Below are positions 42,993-50,925 of a stretch of 64,000 nucleotides of DNA, in pieces. A program made the translations under genes and the position numbers. The notes beneath the pieces are model-generated. The model saw only the letters and a list, made by a program, of their open reading frames with translations, did no database searches and had not been told where the DNA came from. This DNA is from Lachnospiraceae bacterium. Its GTDB lineage: Bacteria; Bacillota; Clostridia; Lachnospirales; Lachnospiraceae. Location of the stretch: contig JAAVYA010000030.1 of NCBI GenBank assembly GCA_022790855.1, forward strand, positions 20,009-84,008, read 5' to 3'. Each line of letters begins with the position of its first letter. Within the stretch, counting starts at the first letter, position 1.

Positions 42993-43049
42993 TATTGGTT
43001 TTATTTTGTTTTTCAATTTTATTATAGTTTGTTTTTGTTGGTTTGTCAA
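42993..43049 (-). promoter_or_regulatory. Consensus promoter and operator-like tract of the tandem aldolase gene
   Basis: Minus strand: TTGACA (43044-43049), 17 bp, TATAAT (43021-43026). The spacer AACCAACAAAAACAAAC and the downstream AAACAAAATAAAACCAATA (42993-43011) closely match the tracts at 41516-41570, so both units are probably controlled together. Confidence 0.85.
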
Positions 43050-43279
43050 TATCAATTTCCTTCTTTTTTCTCTTATTTTCCAAATTTCCTCTTGCAAATA
43101 TTACATTTTATGCTAAACTAGAGTTAAATTTATTATTTCATTTTAAATGACCGGAACGCAGCATATCTTCCGGTTTTTGCTATCTTAACAGCAAAAATGT
43201 GCAAAATCTTTCGAAGAAATCAATACCATATTAAAAAATATGCCCGGGAACTAAGGTTTTACGGCAAAAGGAGGACATC
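43050..43279 (+). promoter_or_regulatory. Upstream region of the hemerythrin gene with a hairpin
   Basis: This non-coding stretch contains CCGGAA/TTCCGG with an 11-nt loop followed by TTTTTG (about 43152-43178, plus strand), which looks like a terminator or attenuator, and a TGCC/GGCA pair near the AAAAGGAGG ribosome binding site. No known riboswitch consensus was recognised. Confidence 0.4.
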
Positions 43280-44632
43280 ATGAGCAATCAGTTAGTATGG
43301 CAGGATCGGTTTAAGATCGGCGTAGATATCATCGACAGAGAACATAAAAAGCTTTTCAGCATTATAAACAAACTGCTGATGTTTAAGGATGAAGATGGAA
43401 AAAGCCAATGGGTCTGCCAGGAAGGAATAAAATATTTCAAAGAACATGCCATGAAGCATTTTTCAGAAGAAGAAGCCTACATGGTATCTATTTCGTACCA
43501 TGATTATGAAACCCACAGACGTCTGCACAACGATTTTCGGCAAAATACCCTTCCGGCCCTGGAAAAAGAACTGCATCGTACCTGCTATTCCTCTGAATCA
43601 GTGGGACATTTCTTAAGCGTCTGCGTAGGATGGCTGATTGGACATACATTGACGGAAGACCGGGCGATTACAGGGAAGCCCACCAGCAAGTGGACAAATC
43701 TGCTTCCGGAAGAAGAGCATCTCATGATCAAACATACGATCATTCAGCTTGTAAACGATATGTTCCAACTGGATTCCCGAGTTGTCAGCGAAAACTATGG
43801 CGGAGAAAAGTTTGGAAAAGGCATATATTATCGCCTTCTTTATGCCACGGAAAAGAAAGAGATCTGGGAAATTATCCTGGTCTTCGAAGAAAAACTGTTA
43901 TTGAGCACCATCGGTAAGCTCATGGGAGATGAATCCAGAAAAATGAACGATATGGTAATGCACGCTTCCAGATATGCTGCCAGACAGTTTTCCGAACGGA
44001 TCCGGGAGCACCTTCCTTCAGCATCCCATTACGAATTGAAAGACGAAAATTTATTGTCTTACGAGCAATTCCAGAATGCTTTTGAAAAACGCACCCCACA
44101 ATGCAGCTTGCTGTTCGACACCGGCGCCGGATATTTTGCATTTTGCACCATGGCTCCCCATCCAATGCAGAAAGGAAGCGAGATCTCCATCAAAGCTGAA
44201 AACGCCATGGATGAAGTCTCAAAATATATAAAAACAAACGATCAGGCCAACGCCGAAATATCCAAAAAGAAGGTACTTGTGGTAGATGATTCTGATACCA
44301 TCCTGTATGCCATGAAAGAGCTTCTGAAAAACGATTACGAAGTATTAACCGCAAAATCCGGGTTGTCCGCCATTCGCAGTATTACCTTGGATCGGCCGGA
44401 TCTAGTTCTTTTAGATTATGAAATGCCCGTATGCGACGGCCCCCAAGTATTGGAAATGATCCGCGCCGAGAGGGACTTTGCAGATATTCCGGTCATTTTC
44501 CTTACAGGCAGAATGGACAAAGAAAGCGTGGAAAAAGTCATACCTCTAAAACCAGCCGGGTATCTGGTAAAGCGGCGGCCGCCTGCGGAAATCAAGAAAA
44601 ATATTGACGATTACATAGAAAACCATTCTTAA
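43280..44632 (+). CDS. Bacteriohemerythrin fused to a response-regulator receiver
   Basis: 450 residues. Residues 1-135 are a bacteriohemerythrin with the full di-iron set: His22, His60, Glu64, His79, His83, His122 and Asp127 (EHKKLF, KHFSEEE, THRRLH, GHTLTED). Residues about 150-320 are a globular domain with FEEKLLLSTIGKLMGD, DMVMHASRYAARQF and CSLLFDTGAGYFAFC, whose order of segments recalls CheX-like proteins but lacks a clear ExxN motif. Residues about 330-447 are a receiver with Asp in LVLLDYEMPVCDG and Lys in YLVKRRPP. It may sense oxygen or nitric oxide and pass the state to signalling. No kinase is adjacent. Confidence 0.85.
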   Translation: MSNQLVWQDRFKIGVDIIDREHKKLFSIINKLLMFKDEDGKSQWVCQEGIKYFKEHAMKHFSEEEAYMVSISYHDYETHRRLHNDFRQNTLPALEKELHRTCYSSESVGHFLSVCVGWLIGHTLTEDRAITGKPTSKWTNLLPEEEHLMIKHTIIQLVNDMFQLDSRVVSENYGGEKFGKGIYYRLLYATEKKEIWEIILVFEEKLLLSTIGKLMGDESRKMNDMVMHASRYAARQFSERIREHLPSASHYELKDENLLSYEQFQNAFEKRTPQCSLLFDTGAGYFAFCTMAPHPMQKGSEISIKAENAMDEVSKYIKTNDQANAEISKKKVLVVDDSDTILYAMKELLKNDYEVLTAKSGLSAIRSITLDRPDLVLLDYEMPVCDGPQVLEMIRAERDFADIPVIFLTGRMDKESVEKVIPLKPAGYLVKRRPPAEIKKNIDDYIENHS

Positions 44633-44663
44633 ACCTTCCGTTATCCATAAGATCCGAATCAAA

Positions 44664-44704
44664 AAAGCCTCCCTGTCATCTGTTTTGATGATTCAGGAGG
44701 CTTT
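44664..44704. terminator. Bidirectional terminator
   Basis: AAAGCCTCC and its complement GGAGGCTTT enclose a second pairing of TCATC with GATGA. It has A residues before and T residues after on the plus strand, so it can end both the hemerythrin gene and the convergent EF-hand-like gene. Confidence 0.75.
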
Positions 44705-44752
44705 CTTTATAGGTTTTATGCTCAAAAATCGAAAGATCTAAGATTCGCAATA

Positions 44753-45892
44753 TCAAATCACCAAATCCATATGCTGCACCGTAGACGCTTCCCCGGATTC
44801 CTTCAAATAAATACCAGTCTTGCGAATCACTCCGTTCGCCGCCTTACTAGCATTATCCTTCAGCGCAAATTCCGTGGATGCATTTCCAAGATAGATGGCC
44901 CCTACGCCCGCTTCCTTCAACCCAATCAAACGGTCGTTTCCCTGCTCATCCTTCGTCCAGATTTTCAAATCGTGAAATACGCTGTCATTCTCGTCAATCC
45001 AGCCGTTTTTGTCCTGGTCATACGCCGCCAAATCCTGAAAGCCATCCCCAGATCTCGTTCCAAAAAGCTCGCTGCCATCGTTGATTTTTCCGTCCTTATT
45101 CTTATCGAGAGCCAAAAAGCCGCTGCCCTGGCCCACAAAAGATATACTCTCTTCCTTGCCGTCTGCATCCAGATCAAACAAAAACTTCTGATCCGTAACT
45201 GTAGCTGCATTGGTATCCAGATTGATTACCAAAGGATCGGTGCAAATATAGTCTTCCTGTACAAAACTGTCGTATTTGGCGCAAAAAGCCCTGGACATCT
45301 CCAATGTTACGCCAAAATGAATCTCCCTGCCGTCTGCAGTTTTCACCAATCCCGATGCCTGATAAGCCGTATGTTCCATCTCCGTAACGAAAGCGCTGGT
45401 TACGGTGGTCTTCGTCCATTTCGTTGCATTCCCGCCGGTGCCGCTGATATTTGTGCCGCTGCCCTTTAACGTAATTCCTCTCTTTTCCATGTAAGCGGCC
45501 CCTGCCTGATACTGAGATTTTAACTGTTTCATTTCCATCAGTCCCTGGCTGGATTTAACGCCCCGCATTTGATTCAAGGCTTTGATCATTTTTTTCAAAA
45601 GCTCCAGCTTCAACTGCATGGGATCCTCTTGGGGAACCTCATTGGCCTGCTCCGTCTTTTGCAGCATATCGGAAAACAGCTTGCCTTCGTTCTCTTTTCT
45701 CTTTTCTTCCTTCTCCTGCTGCAACCGTTCTTGCTCCTCTTTCATCTGTTCCACCATGCTGATGCCTTCCTTGGAGAAATCCAGGGTAGCTGCATCCTCT
45801 GCCGTAGTGATCATAGAAGCTTTGTACTTTTGGGCATATTCCTTGTACTCCCGTTGGGATGACATAGAAACTGCGCTTGACTGAATCTTCAT
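44753..45892 (-). CDS. EF-hand/dockerin-like calcium-binding protein, unknown role
   Basis: 379 residues, AAGGAGG before the ATG. Residues about 45-80 are a charged coiled coil (EQMKEEQERLQQEKEEKRKE). The C-terminal part has acidic calcium-loop motifs: LDADGKEE, ALDKNKDGKINDGSELFG and AAYDQDKNGWIDENDSVF. There is no signal peptide or anchor. Proteins of this kind are frequent in Clostridia, and VCBS/dockerin-like loops bind calcium, but no function is established. It is next to the Gly/Tyr-rich protein gene on the same strand. Confidence 0.7.
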   Translation of the reverse strand: MKIQSSAVSMSSQREYKEYAQKYKASMITTAEDAATLDFSKEGISMVEQMKEEQERLQQEKEEKRKENEGKLFSDMLQKTEQANEVPQEDPMQLKLELLKKMIKALNQMRGVKSSQGLMEMKQLKSQYQAGAAYMEKRGITLKGSGTNISGTGGNATKWTKTTVTSAFVTEMEHTAYQASGLVKTADGREIHFGVTLEMSRAFCAKYDSFVQEDYICTDPLVINLDTNAATVTDQKFLFDLDADGKEESISFVGQGSGFLALDKNKDGKINDGSELFGTRSGDGFQDLAAYDQDKNGWIDENDSVFHDLKIWTKDEQGNDRLIGLKEAGVGAIYLGNASTEFALKDNASKAANGVIRKTGIYLKESGEASTVQHMDLVI

Positions 45893-46195
45893 ACTGTTCC
45901 CTCCTTGACGTATGACGAACGCCGTCCGCTCTTATTCTGACGGACAGCCGTGGATACCTCCTTATATCCACGTGTATTTTTACATGCTTCATTCTATATA
46001 TCGGAAATTTTTTTGAAATTTTTCGCAGAAGTTGTATAAAAGAAAAAATTCGGTCTATACTATCATTACCGGAGGAGAAATGCATGGCCCCCACCTGTTT
46101 CTCCTTTGGTACTACCAAAGATGAAGTTAAATACTTATCCTCCCCTTTTTTTAACCCCCGGCGCCAAACGCTGCCGGGGGTATTTGCATCTCTAC
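45893..46195. other. Intergenic region with hairpin and a possible tiny ORF
   Basis: On the minus strand it holds the upstream region of the EF-hand-like gene. A CCCCCGGC/GCCGGGGG hairpin (46155-46180) lies just past the stop of the next gene. On the plus strand TTGTAT and TATACT (18-bp spacer) are followed by GGAGGAG and an ATG at 46084 that opens 42 codons (MAPTCFSFGTTKDEVKYLSS start). The tiny ORF runs through the hairpin and is uncertain. Confidence 0.35.
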
Positions 46196-47113
46196 TTAGA
46201 ATAACGAATTGAACAAGGCTCCCGCCAGGCTGCCGCTGCCATAGCCTCCGCCATAGCCTCCCATTCCAAGATAGCTGCCCAAGGCGCTGTAATTACCATA
46301 ACTTCCATAGCTTCCAAGTGCGCTGGAAAGCCCGTAATTGCCATAGCCGCTATAGGGAACGCTTCCATAGCTTCCGTAGTTTCCATAACCATAGCCGCTA
46401 TAGGGGATACTGCCATAGCTGCTCATCCTTCCGAATCTGGCATATTGAGAAGCTGCCTGCTCTGATACGGCATTGGCCTCTACATAAATACTTTTTGTAG
46501 ACGTCTTCCCTGCAAAAGAATCGGTACTGCCAAATGCCTTTTCCAAAGCAGCGATATCCGCTTTTTCCAAAGCCTCCTGATTGATCTTTAGGCTGCCGTC
46601 CTTACCTGCCGTAATGCCCACAGCTGCCAGCTCCTCTTGATGGCTGCTGTAATTGTCTTTTAGCTGCTGTGCATAAAGCTGATTCATGGTGCCGCCGGCG
46701 CTGTTCATATGCTTTACCATCTCATTATAGGAGTCAATAAAATTTGTCACTTCCCCCGTATACTCTTTGGTACTGCCCTTCTCCTTCGCCAAGGCCGCCA
46801 GACTGTCCTTTCCGGAGTCCATCAAGTTCTGCCCATGCACCCGCAGGCTGGAAGCGGCATTCTTGGTTCCTTCATAGACAGCATCCGCCTTCTGGGCTGC
46901 CAAAGCAGCATAATTTCTGGCCGTACCGTAAGTACGGCTGCTGCCGTAAGCCTTATTTACTCCATAATTTTGATTCACTCCATAGGTGCGGCCCATCCTG
47001 GATGTGCTTGCCACCCTGCTGCTCCCTGTCCGGGGAACTCCGAACCCATTACTTCTTGATACTGGGGATATGCCTGTCATTCCATACATGCCTGATATTC
47101 CTGAAATCCTCAT
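46196..47113 (-). CDS. Gly/Tyr-rich protein with a FliD-like segment
   Basis: 305 residues from the ATG preceded by AGGAGGG; a longer upstream frame is rejected. The N-terminal 70 residues are Ser/Arg/Tyr-rich with YG repeats (RTYGVNQNYGVNKAYGSSRT). The middle (about 95-200) contains NFIDSYNEMVKHMNSAGG and GKDGSLKINQEALEKADIAA, a pattern seen in the C-terminal part of flagellar cap/hook-associated proteins. The last 75 residues are Gly/Tyr/Ser repeats (YGSIPYSGYGYGNYGSYG). No flagellar genes are in the window and there is no signal peptide. Function unknown. Confidence 0.65.
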   Translation of the reverse strand: MRISGISGMYGMTGISPVSRSNGFGVPRTGSSRVASTSRMGRTYGVNQNYGVNKAYGSSRTYGTARNYAALAAQKADAVYEGTKNAASSLRVHGQNLMDSGKDSLAALAKEKGSTKEYTGEVTNFIDSYNEMVKHMNSAGGTMNQLYAQQLKDNYSSHQEELAAVGITAGKDGSLKINQEALEKADIAALEKAFGSTDSFAGKTSTKSIYVEANAVSEQAASQYARFGRMSSYGSIPYSGYGYGNYGSYGSVPYSGYGNYGLSSALGSYGSYGNYSALGSYLGMGGYGGGYGSGSLAGALFNSLF

Positions 47114-47198
47114 TTGAATCCCTCCTAGTGGTTGGTTCTGTTCTTTCTGTTGTAGAATAAGCGGTTGATAAAAAAGGGAGAAGGGGGGGGATACGGAC

Positions 47199-47376
47199 GA
47201 CAATTTCTGGAAAGCTTCCTCACGCGAACCCGGGCAACACTGCGGTGAACTAATTGCTAACTCCGACTAAGGAATTCAGGAAAGCTTTCATTCCTAAGTC
47301 TGCGTAAGCAATGGATTTCACCTCCGTTAAGAACGCCCTCATATGTTTGCTTAGAGGAAGCTTTCCAGAAATTGTC
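47199..47376. repeat. Large imperfect palindrome with 23-bp perfect arms
   Basis: The arm GACAATTTCTGGAAAGCTTC continuing to 47221 is exactly complementary to 47354-47376. Inside, further nested pairings occur (CGGTGAA with TTTCACCTCCG, ATTGCT with AGCAAT, CGACTAAGG with CCTAAGTC, and a central GGAAAGCTTTC). The element fills most of the 448-bp gap between the Gly/Tyr-rich gene and the histidine kinase gene. It has no coding frame. MITE-like DNA or a structured RNA are both possible. Confidence 0.75.
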
Positions 47377-47561
47377 TGTGTATCGAACTCCCGTTCCTTA
47401 TTATTATCTAAATTTGCGCTATATGGTTTTAATAGCGGAAAATTGTGATGGACCGCTTATTGTTATTTATTATATCGGAACCACATGTTCAGGTAGAAAG
47501 GGACTTGTCATCAAAGGGGATTGTTCTGTCACAAAGCCCCAGAGCGCGTTTGAAAAATGAT

Positions 47562-49085
47562 CTAGCCTGCTTGAAGCAATATAGTTAAGAAAAAGATTCC
47601 TGCCTCTTCTTTGCATTCCAGGTAGCCGTCGTATTTTTTTACACATCTGGCAATGTTTTTTAAGCCCAGCCCGTGTTCTTCTTTGGGAGACTTTTGGGAG
47701 ACGGGAAAGCTTCCCTCCCATTTTATGTCTCCCCGCTTCACAGAATTACGCATTTCCAGAAAAAATACGTCTTCCCGCCGCACTCCTTTTAAAGAAATGA
47801 CACGTTCCTCTGGAGGAAGTTTTTTACATGCTTCCAGGGCATTATTCCATGCATTGTTGATCATGATGCTGAGGTCAAAGGGATGGATGGCAAGACCCCC
47901 GGGGAAAGAAAATCGGCATTCCAGCCGGATTCCTTCATTTTTGGCCTGCTGCCGGAAACGATGGATCATCACATCCGTCACGGTATTTCCCGTATGTTCA
48001 TGAACCTGAAACTGGTCTAAAGTTTTTTTCATGCTCTCAAGATAGCCAAGAAGCTCTTTGTGAATCTCCTCCTGGCTTTCCCCAGGCGGTTCTTTTTGGA
48101 TATCTTCCTCATTCCTGTTCACCTGTTTCGTCTGCATCAGACCAATCAGGGCTTGAATATCCGCCGCATAATTTTTCATATCATGTCCCATACCCTTAAG
48201 CCCTTCCTGCATACTTTCCAAATCCCTCAGATAACGCTCCATATCCTCCAACTGGCTCTGATACACTTGATGCTGGATGCGTTCCTCTTCTTCCTCGATC
48301 AAACGGCAGCGCATCCGAATACCGGAAATCACCAGAAACACACTGCAGCATGCAATGCCCGGAATGATCGCATACAAGAACGGGGTGTTATCAAAAATCA
48401 GATACATCTGATCATCCAAAGCAAACATCCACATGCTCCGCAGCAAAATACCAAGTCCCAGACTTACTGCCACAGGAATCATCAGGTAGAACAGTTCTTC
48501 CCCCTTTGGCTGCCTTGCGGCCTGCACCAGATACTTGATACATACCCTGAGGGTCAAAAAAACACAAAACAAATACAGGCCGAAAAAAAGCCATTGCCAT
48601 CCGTTTTGTATCATCCTGGCCCAAAATAAATATTGTTTTTCTCCAATCCTCTGCTGCTCCAAGAAGCGGTTCAGCACGGTAAAAAATAAATTAGGAAACC
48701 AACTGGTAAGACAAAACACCCCAAAACGCAGAATTTCGCAGACTGCCGTATACAGCAATGTCAGATAGACCACTTCCGTCTTTTTTTTCCAATTGAAACA
48801 CAAACCGCTGATTAATAGTATCAACCCCCCCAGCAAAACGCCTCCAATGGTATCGCGGCTGTTCATAATATAAGTCTCCGGGCCATAGACCAGCTCCCGA
48901 AGCGGCCTGGCATACGTAAGCAGCAGACGGTAAATTCCAAAGGGAAACGCCAGCGTCACATACGCCCGCCATTTTTCCCAATACCCGCCTCGGATTCCCA
49001 GCACCTGTGTCACCAAACGGTAAAACAGCCAGCCCTGGACAGTCAAAAACACGATATCCATAAATACTTCCGGTCCTTTGCTCAT
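47562..49085 (-). CDS. GHKL sensor histidine kinase, AgrC-like
   Basis: 507 residues from the ATG preceded by AGGAGGAG; nine further upstream codons are rejected. The N-terminal 270 residues have about seven hydrophobic helices, then a coiled coil, a GMGHDMKNYAADIQAL H-box near residue 310, an N-box IMINNAWNNALEACKKL and a G-box HGLGLKNIARCVKKYDG. Kinases of this class sense peptides or membrane signals and pair with LytTR regulators, here the gene 49 bp upstream. No agrB or agrD is seen. Confidence 0.9.
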   Translation of the reverse strand: MSKGPEVFMDIVFLTVQGWLFYRLVTQVLGIRGGYWEKWRAYVTLAFPFGIYRLLLTYARPLRELVYGPETYIMNSRDTIGGVLLGGLILLISGLCFNWKKKTEVVYLTLLYTAVCEILRFGVFCLTSWFPNLFFTVLNRFLEQQRIGEKQYLFWARMIQNGWQWLFFGLYLFCVFLTLRVCIKYLVQAARQPKGEELFYLMIPVAVSLGLGILLRSMWMFALDDQMYLIFDNTPFLYAIIPGIACCSVFLVISGIRMRCRLIEEEEERIQHQVYQSQLEDMERYLRDLESMQEGLKGMGHDMKNYAADIQALIGLMQTKQVNRNEEDIQKEPPGESQEEIHKELLGYLESMKKTLDQFQVHEHTGNTVTDVMIHRFRQQAKNEGIRLECRFSFPGGLAIHPFDLSIMINNAWNNALEACKKLPPEERVISLKGVRREDVFFLEMRNSVKRGDIKWEGSFPVSQKSPKEEHGLGLKNIARCVKKYDGYLECKEEAGIFFLTILLQAG

Positions 49086-49134
49086 CCTCTCCTCCTGACG
49101 CACCTGCCGCAATCTGGACAGATCTATTTTTATC

Positions 49135-49827
49135 TTAAGGAATCACCCTTCTTAAGTATGCGGCATAAGCCGCCGCAAACTCTCCGCATTTCTGTTTGGC
49201 CAAATACACCGATTCCCCGTTTTTCAAAAAAACAGTCACTGCATCGTAACCGCTGACATATTGTAAATGCACAAGATATCCCCGGTGGCACCGAAAAAAA
49301 TCATTCCCCAGGCGCCGTTCCAGTTCCTGCATCCTGCCGTAAAATTCCACAATCTCCCTTTGCGTATGCAAAAGAATCTTTCTCCCGCTGCTCTCTGCAT
49401 AATAGATCTCACTCAGGGGAATAAAGCGATATGCATTCCCTTCCTTTACCTGAAGCGGCTGACGTTCTTTTTTCTGTTTTACATGGTTCATAGCCCGTTC
49501 AAACACATGGCAGAATTTCTCATCGTCCAAAGGCTTCAGCAAATAGTGGAACGCTCCTACGTCAAATGCCTCAAACACATGCTCTGGATGAGCCGTAACA
49601 AAGATTACCAAAAGCCCCGGATATTCATGCAGCTTTTCAGCAATTTCTATGCCGTTTGCCTCTTTTAAGCCAATGTCCAAAAACACAATGTCCCATTCCA
49701 AAGCCCGAGCCAGAAGCTCCTCCCCGGAAGAAAGGCAGGTTACCCGGCATTCCGGCTCCTTCTTTAAAATCCGCTCCTTGATATCTTCACAGATTCTTTT
49801 TTCGTCATCACAGACCGCAATTTCCAT
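49135..49827 (-). CDS. LytTR-family response regulator
   Basis: 230 residues from the ATG at 49825-49827 (MEIAVCDDEKRICEDIKERI); the frame extends 15 codons further without a good site. The receiver Asp is in WDIVFLDIGLKEANGIEIAE, the receiver Lys in HYLLKPLDDEKF. A LytTR DNA-binding domain follows (EIYYAESSGRKILLHT, NDFFRCHRGYLVHLQYV). Cognate kinase is the downstream gene. Confidence 0.93.
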   Translation of the reverse strand: MEIAVCDDEKRICEDIKERILKKEPECRVTCLSSGEELLARALEWDIVFLDIGLKEANGIEIAEKLHEYPGLLVIFVTAHPEHVFEAFDVGAFHYLLKPLDDEKFCHVFERAMNHVKQKKERQPLQVKEGNAYRFIPLSEIYYAESSGRKILLHTQREIVEFYGRMQELERRLGNDFFRCHRGYLVHLQYVSGYDAVTVFLKNGESVYLAKQKCGEFAAAYAAYLRRVIP

Positions 49828-50025
49828 CGTCACTCTCTCCACCGCTTTCCATATACCCATATGCCGTATCATTTCTCGTCCTGGTCTATATATGTTTCGT
49901 CAGGATAGATTCATTTCTGTAGAATCTGTCATGAATTATGCCCTTTTTGCCATGGAATTTATCCATAAGGAAAAAGCACTGAACCTGGAATATCTTTTTT
50001 TATTTCCCATTTTCCGTTAATTCTA

Positions 50026-50034
50026 TGGTATAAT
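50026..50034 (+). promoter_or_regulatory. Extended -10 promoter of the small membrane protein gene
   Basis: TGGTATAAT (TGnTATAAT) at 50026-50034, about 100 bp before the start codon; the -35 region is poor. The 311-bp gap (49828-50138) between the divergent LytTR and small-protein genes holds no gene. Confidence 0.55.
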
Positions 50035-50138
50035 GATAAATATGTGAGTTTTCCAGCACCTGGCGGATAAAACATATACGATCTGCATCCCATAAAGGTT
50101 CCTATTGTATTTTTTCACTAAAATAAGGAGAGCACAAT

Positions 50139-50345
50139 ATGAAAAAAACAAAACGCATTCTGGCCCTGGCAGGAGCCGTCCTTCTAATTCTGCTGTATCT
50201 GTCAACCCTGGTATTTGCATTTATGGGGAAAGAATTCATGCATTGGTTGATGGCATCCGTAGGGGCATCTATTATGGTTCCCGTCCTTATATGGGCTTAT
50301 AGTTTCATTTACCGTCTGTTGAAAGGGGATACCGAGGAAACATGA
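50139..50345 (+). CDS. Small two-helix membrane protein
   Basis: 68 residues with AAGGAGAG upstream. A basic start (MKKTKR) is followed by two hydrophobic helices (ILALAGAVLLILLYLSTLVF and MASVGASIMVPVLIWAYSFI) and an acidic end. Not assigned to a named family. It is divergent from the LytTR system. Confidence 0.7.
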   Translation: MKKTKRILALAGAVLLILLYLSTLVFAFMGKEFMHWLMASVGASIMVPVLIWAYSFIYRLLKGDTEET

Positions 50346-50357
50346 CAAATGAAATAA

Positions 50358-50620
50358 TCACTTGCCATATGATTGTTCTTTCATCCACATAGCTGTCCTA
50401 TATATTCCATCGTAAAAAGAAATGTTGGCAATAAATCCGGTGTCATGAGAAAGTTTTTGCACATCAAAAGTACTATAAGGAAGCGAAATTACATGATCGG
50501 TAATTTCGCCAAATCCTAATGGTATTTCTGTGCCATTTATCTCATACTCATCCAGGAACTCCTAAATCCGGTATGACCTGTAATCAATACTTTTTTTCCT
50601 TTGTAACTTTCTTACTCTTT
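50358..50620 (-). pseudogene. Fragments of NAD-dependent nucleotide-sugar dehydratase/epimerase genes
   Basis: On the minus strand, near 50550-50610, YKGKKVLITGHTGFRSSW is the N-terminus of a CDP-glucose 4,6-dehydratase-like Rossmann protein, but it hits a stop within a few codons. In another frame, ending with the TGA at 50358-50360, GFGEITDHVISLPYSTFDV and ISFYDGIYRTAMWMKEQ look like the C-terminus of a sugar epimerase. About 800 bp of a normal gene are missing, so this is decayed. Confidence 0.65.
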
Positions 50621-50845
50621 TCACGAAACAATATAGTCACCATTCATATCCATAATGCCAAATCTTCCATCTGGCTGTGCTGCTGTTAATGTAGCCAGTT
50701 TTCCATATATTTTATGATGCTCCAAAAGTTCTTTTAAATTCACATCACAAACTCCATCCCCATATGTCATCACTTCCAGTACTTCATGATTTTCATTGCA
50801 TTTAATACTATAATTTCGTACTATACCTGATACACAAAAGGACAC
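50621..50845 (-). pseudogene. Fragment of glucose-1-phosphate cytidylyltransferase (rfbF-like)
   Basis: An open stretch of 74 codons from a GTG contains MTYGDGVCDVNLKELLEHHK and GKLATLTAAQPDGRFGIMDM, matching the middle of RfbF. The N-terminal nucleotide-binding GGxGTR motif and the C-terminal half are absent, and there is no ribosome binding site. With the adjacent dehydratase fragment it marks a deleted CDP-sugar cluster. Confidence 0.65.
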
Positions 50846-50925
50846 ACCTGAAGCAATTATGCTCCAAACATGTCCTTTATCATATCGATCAAATACCTTT
50901 TCTTTCCCTACCGATACTTAAATCA

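Noticed and set aside
46155..46180. CCCCCGGC hairpin as a definite terminator of the Gly/Tyr-rich gene
   Set aside because: The stem is strong, but on the minus strand it is followed by A residues rather than T residues, so the call was kept as a hairpin only.
48060..48629. Long frame opposite the AgrC-like kinase
   Set aside because: Its sequence is low-complexity and is explained by the helices coded on the minus strand.
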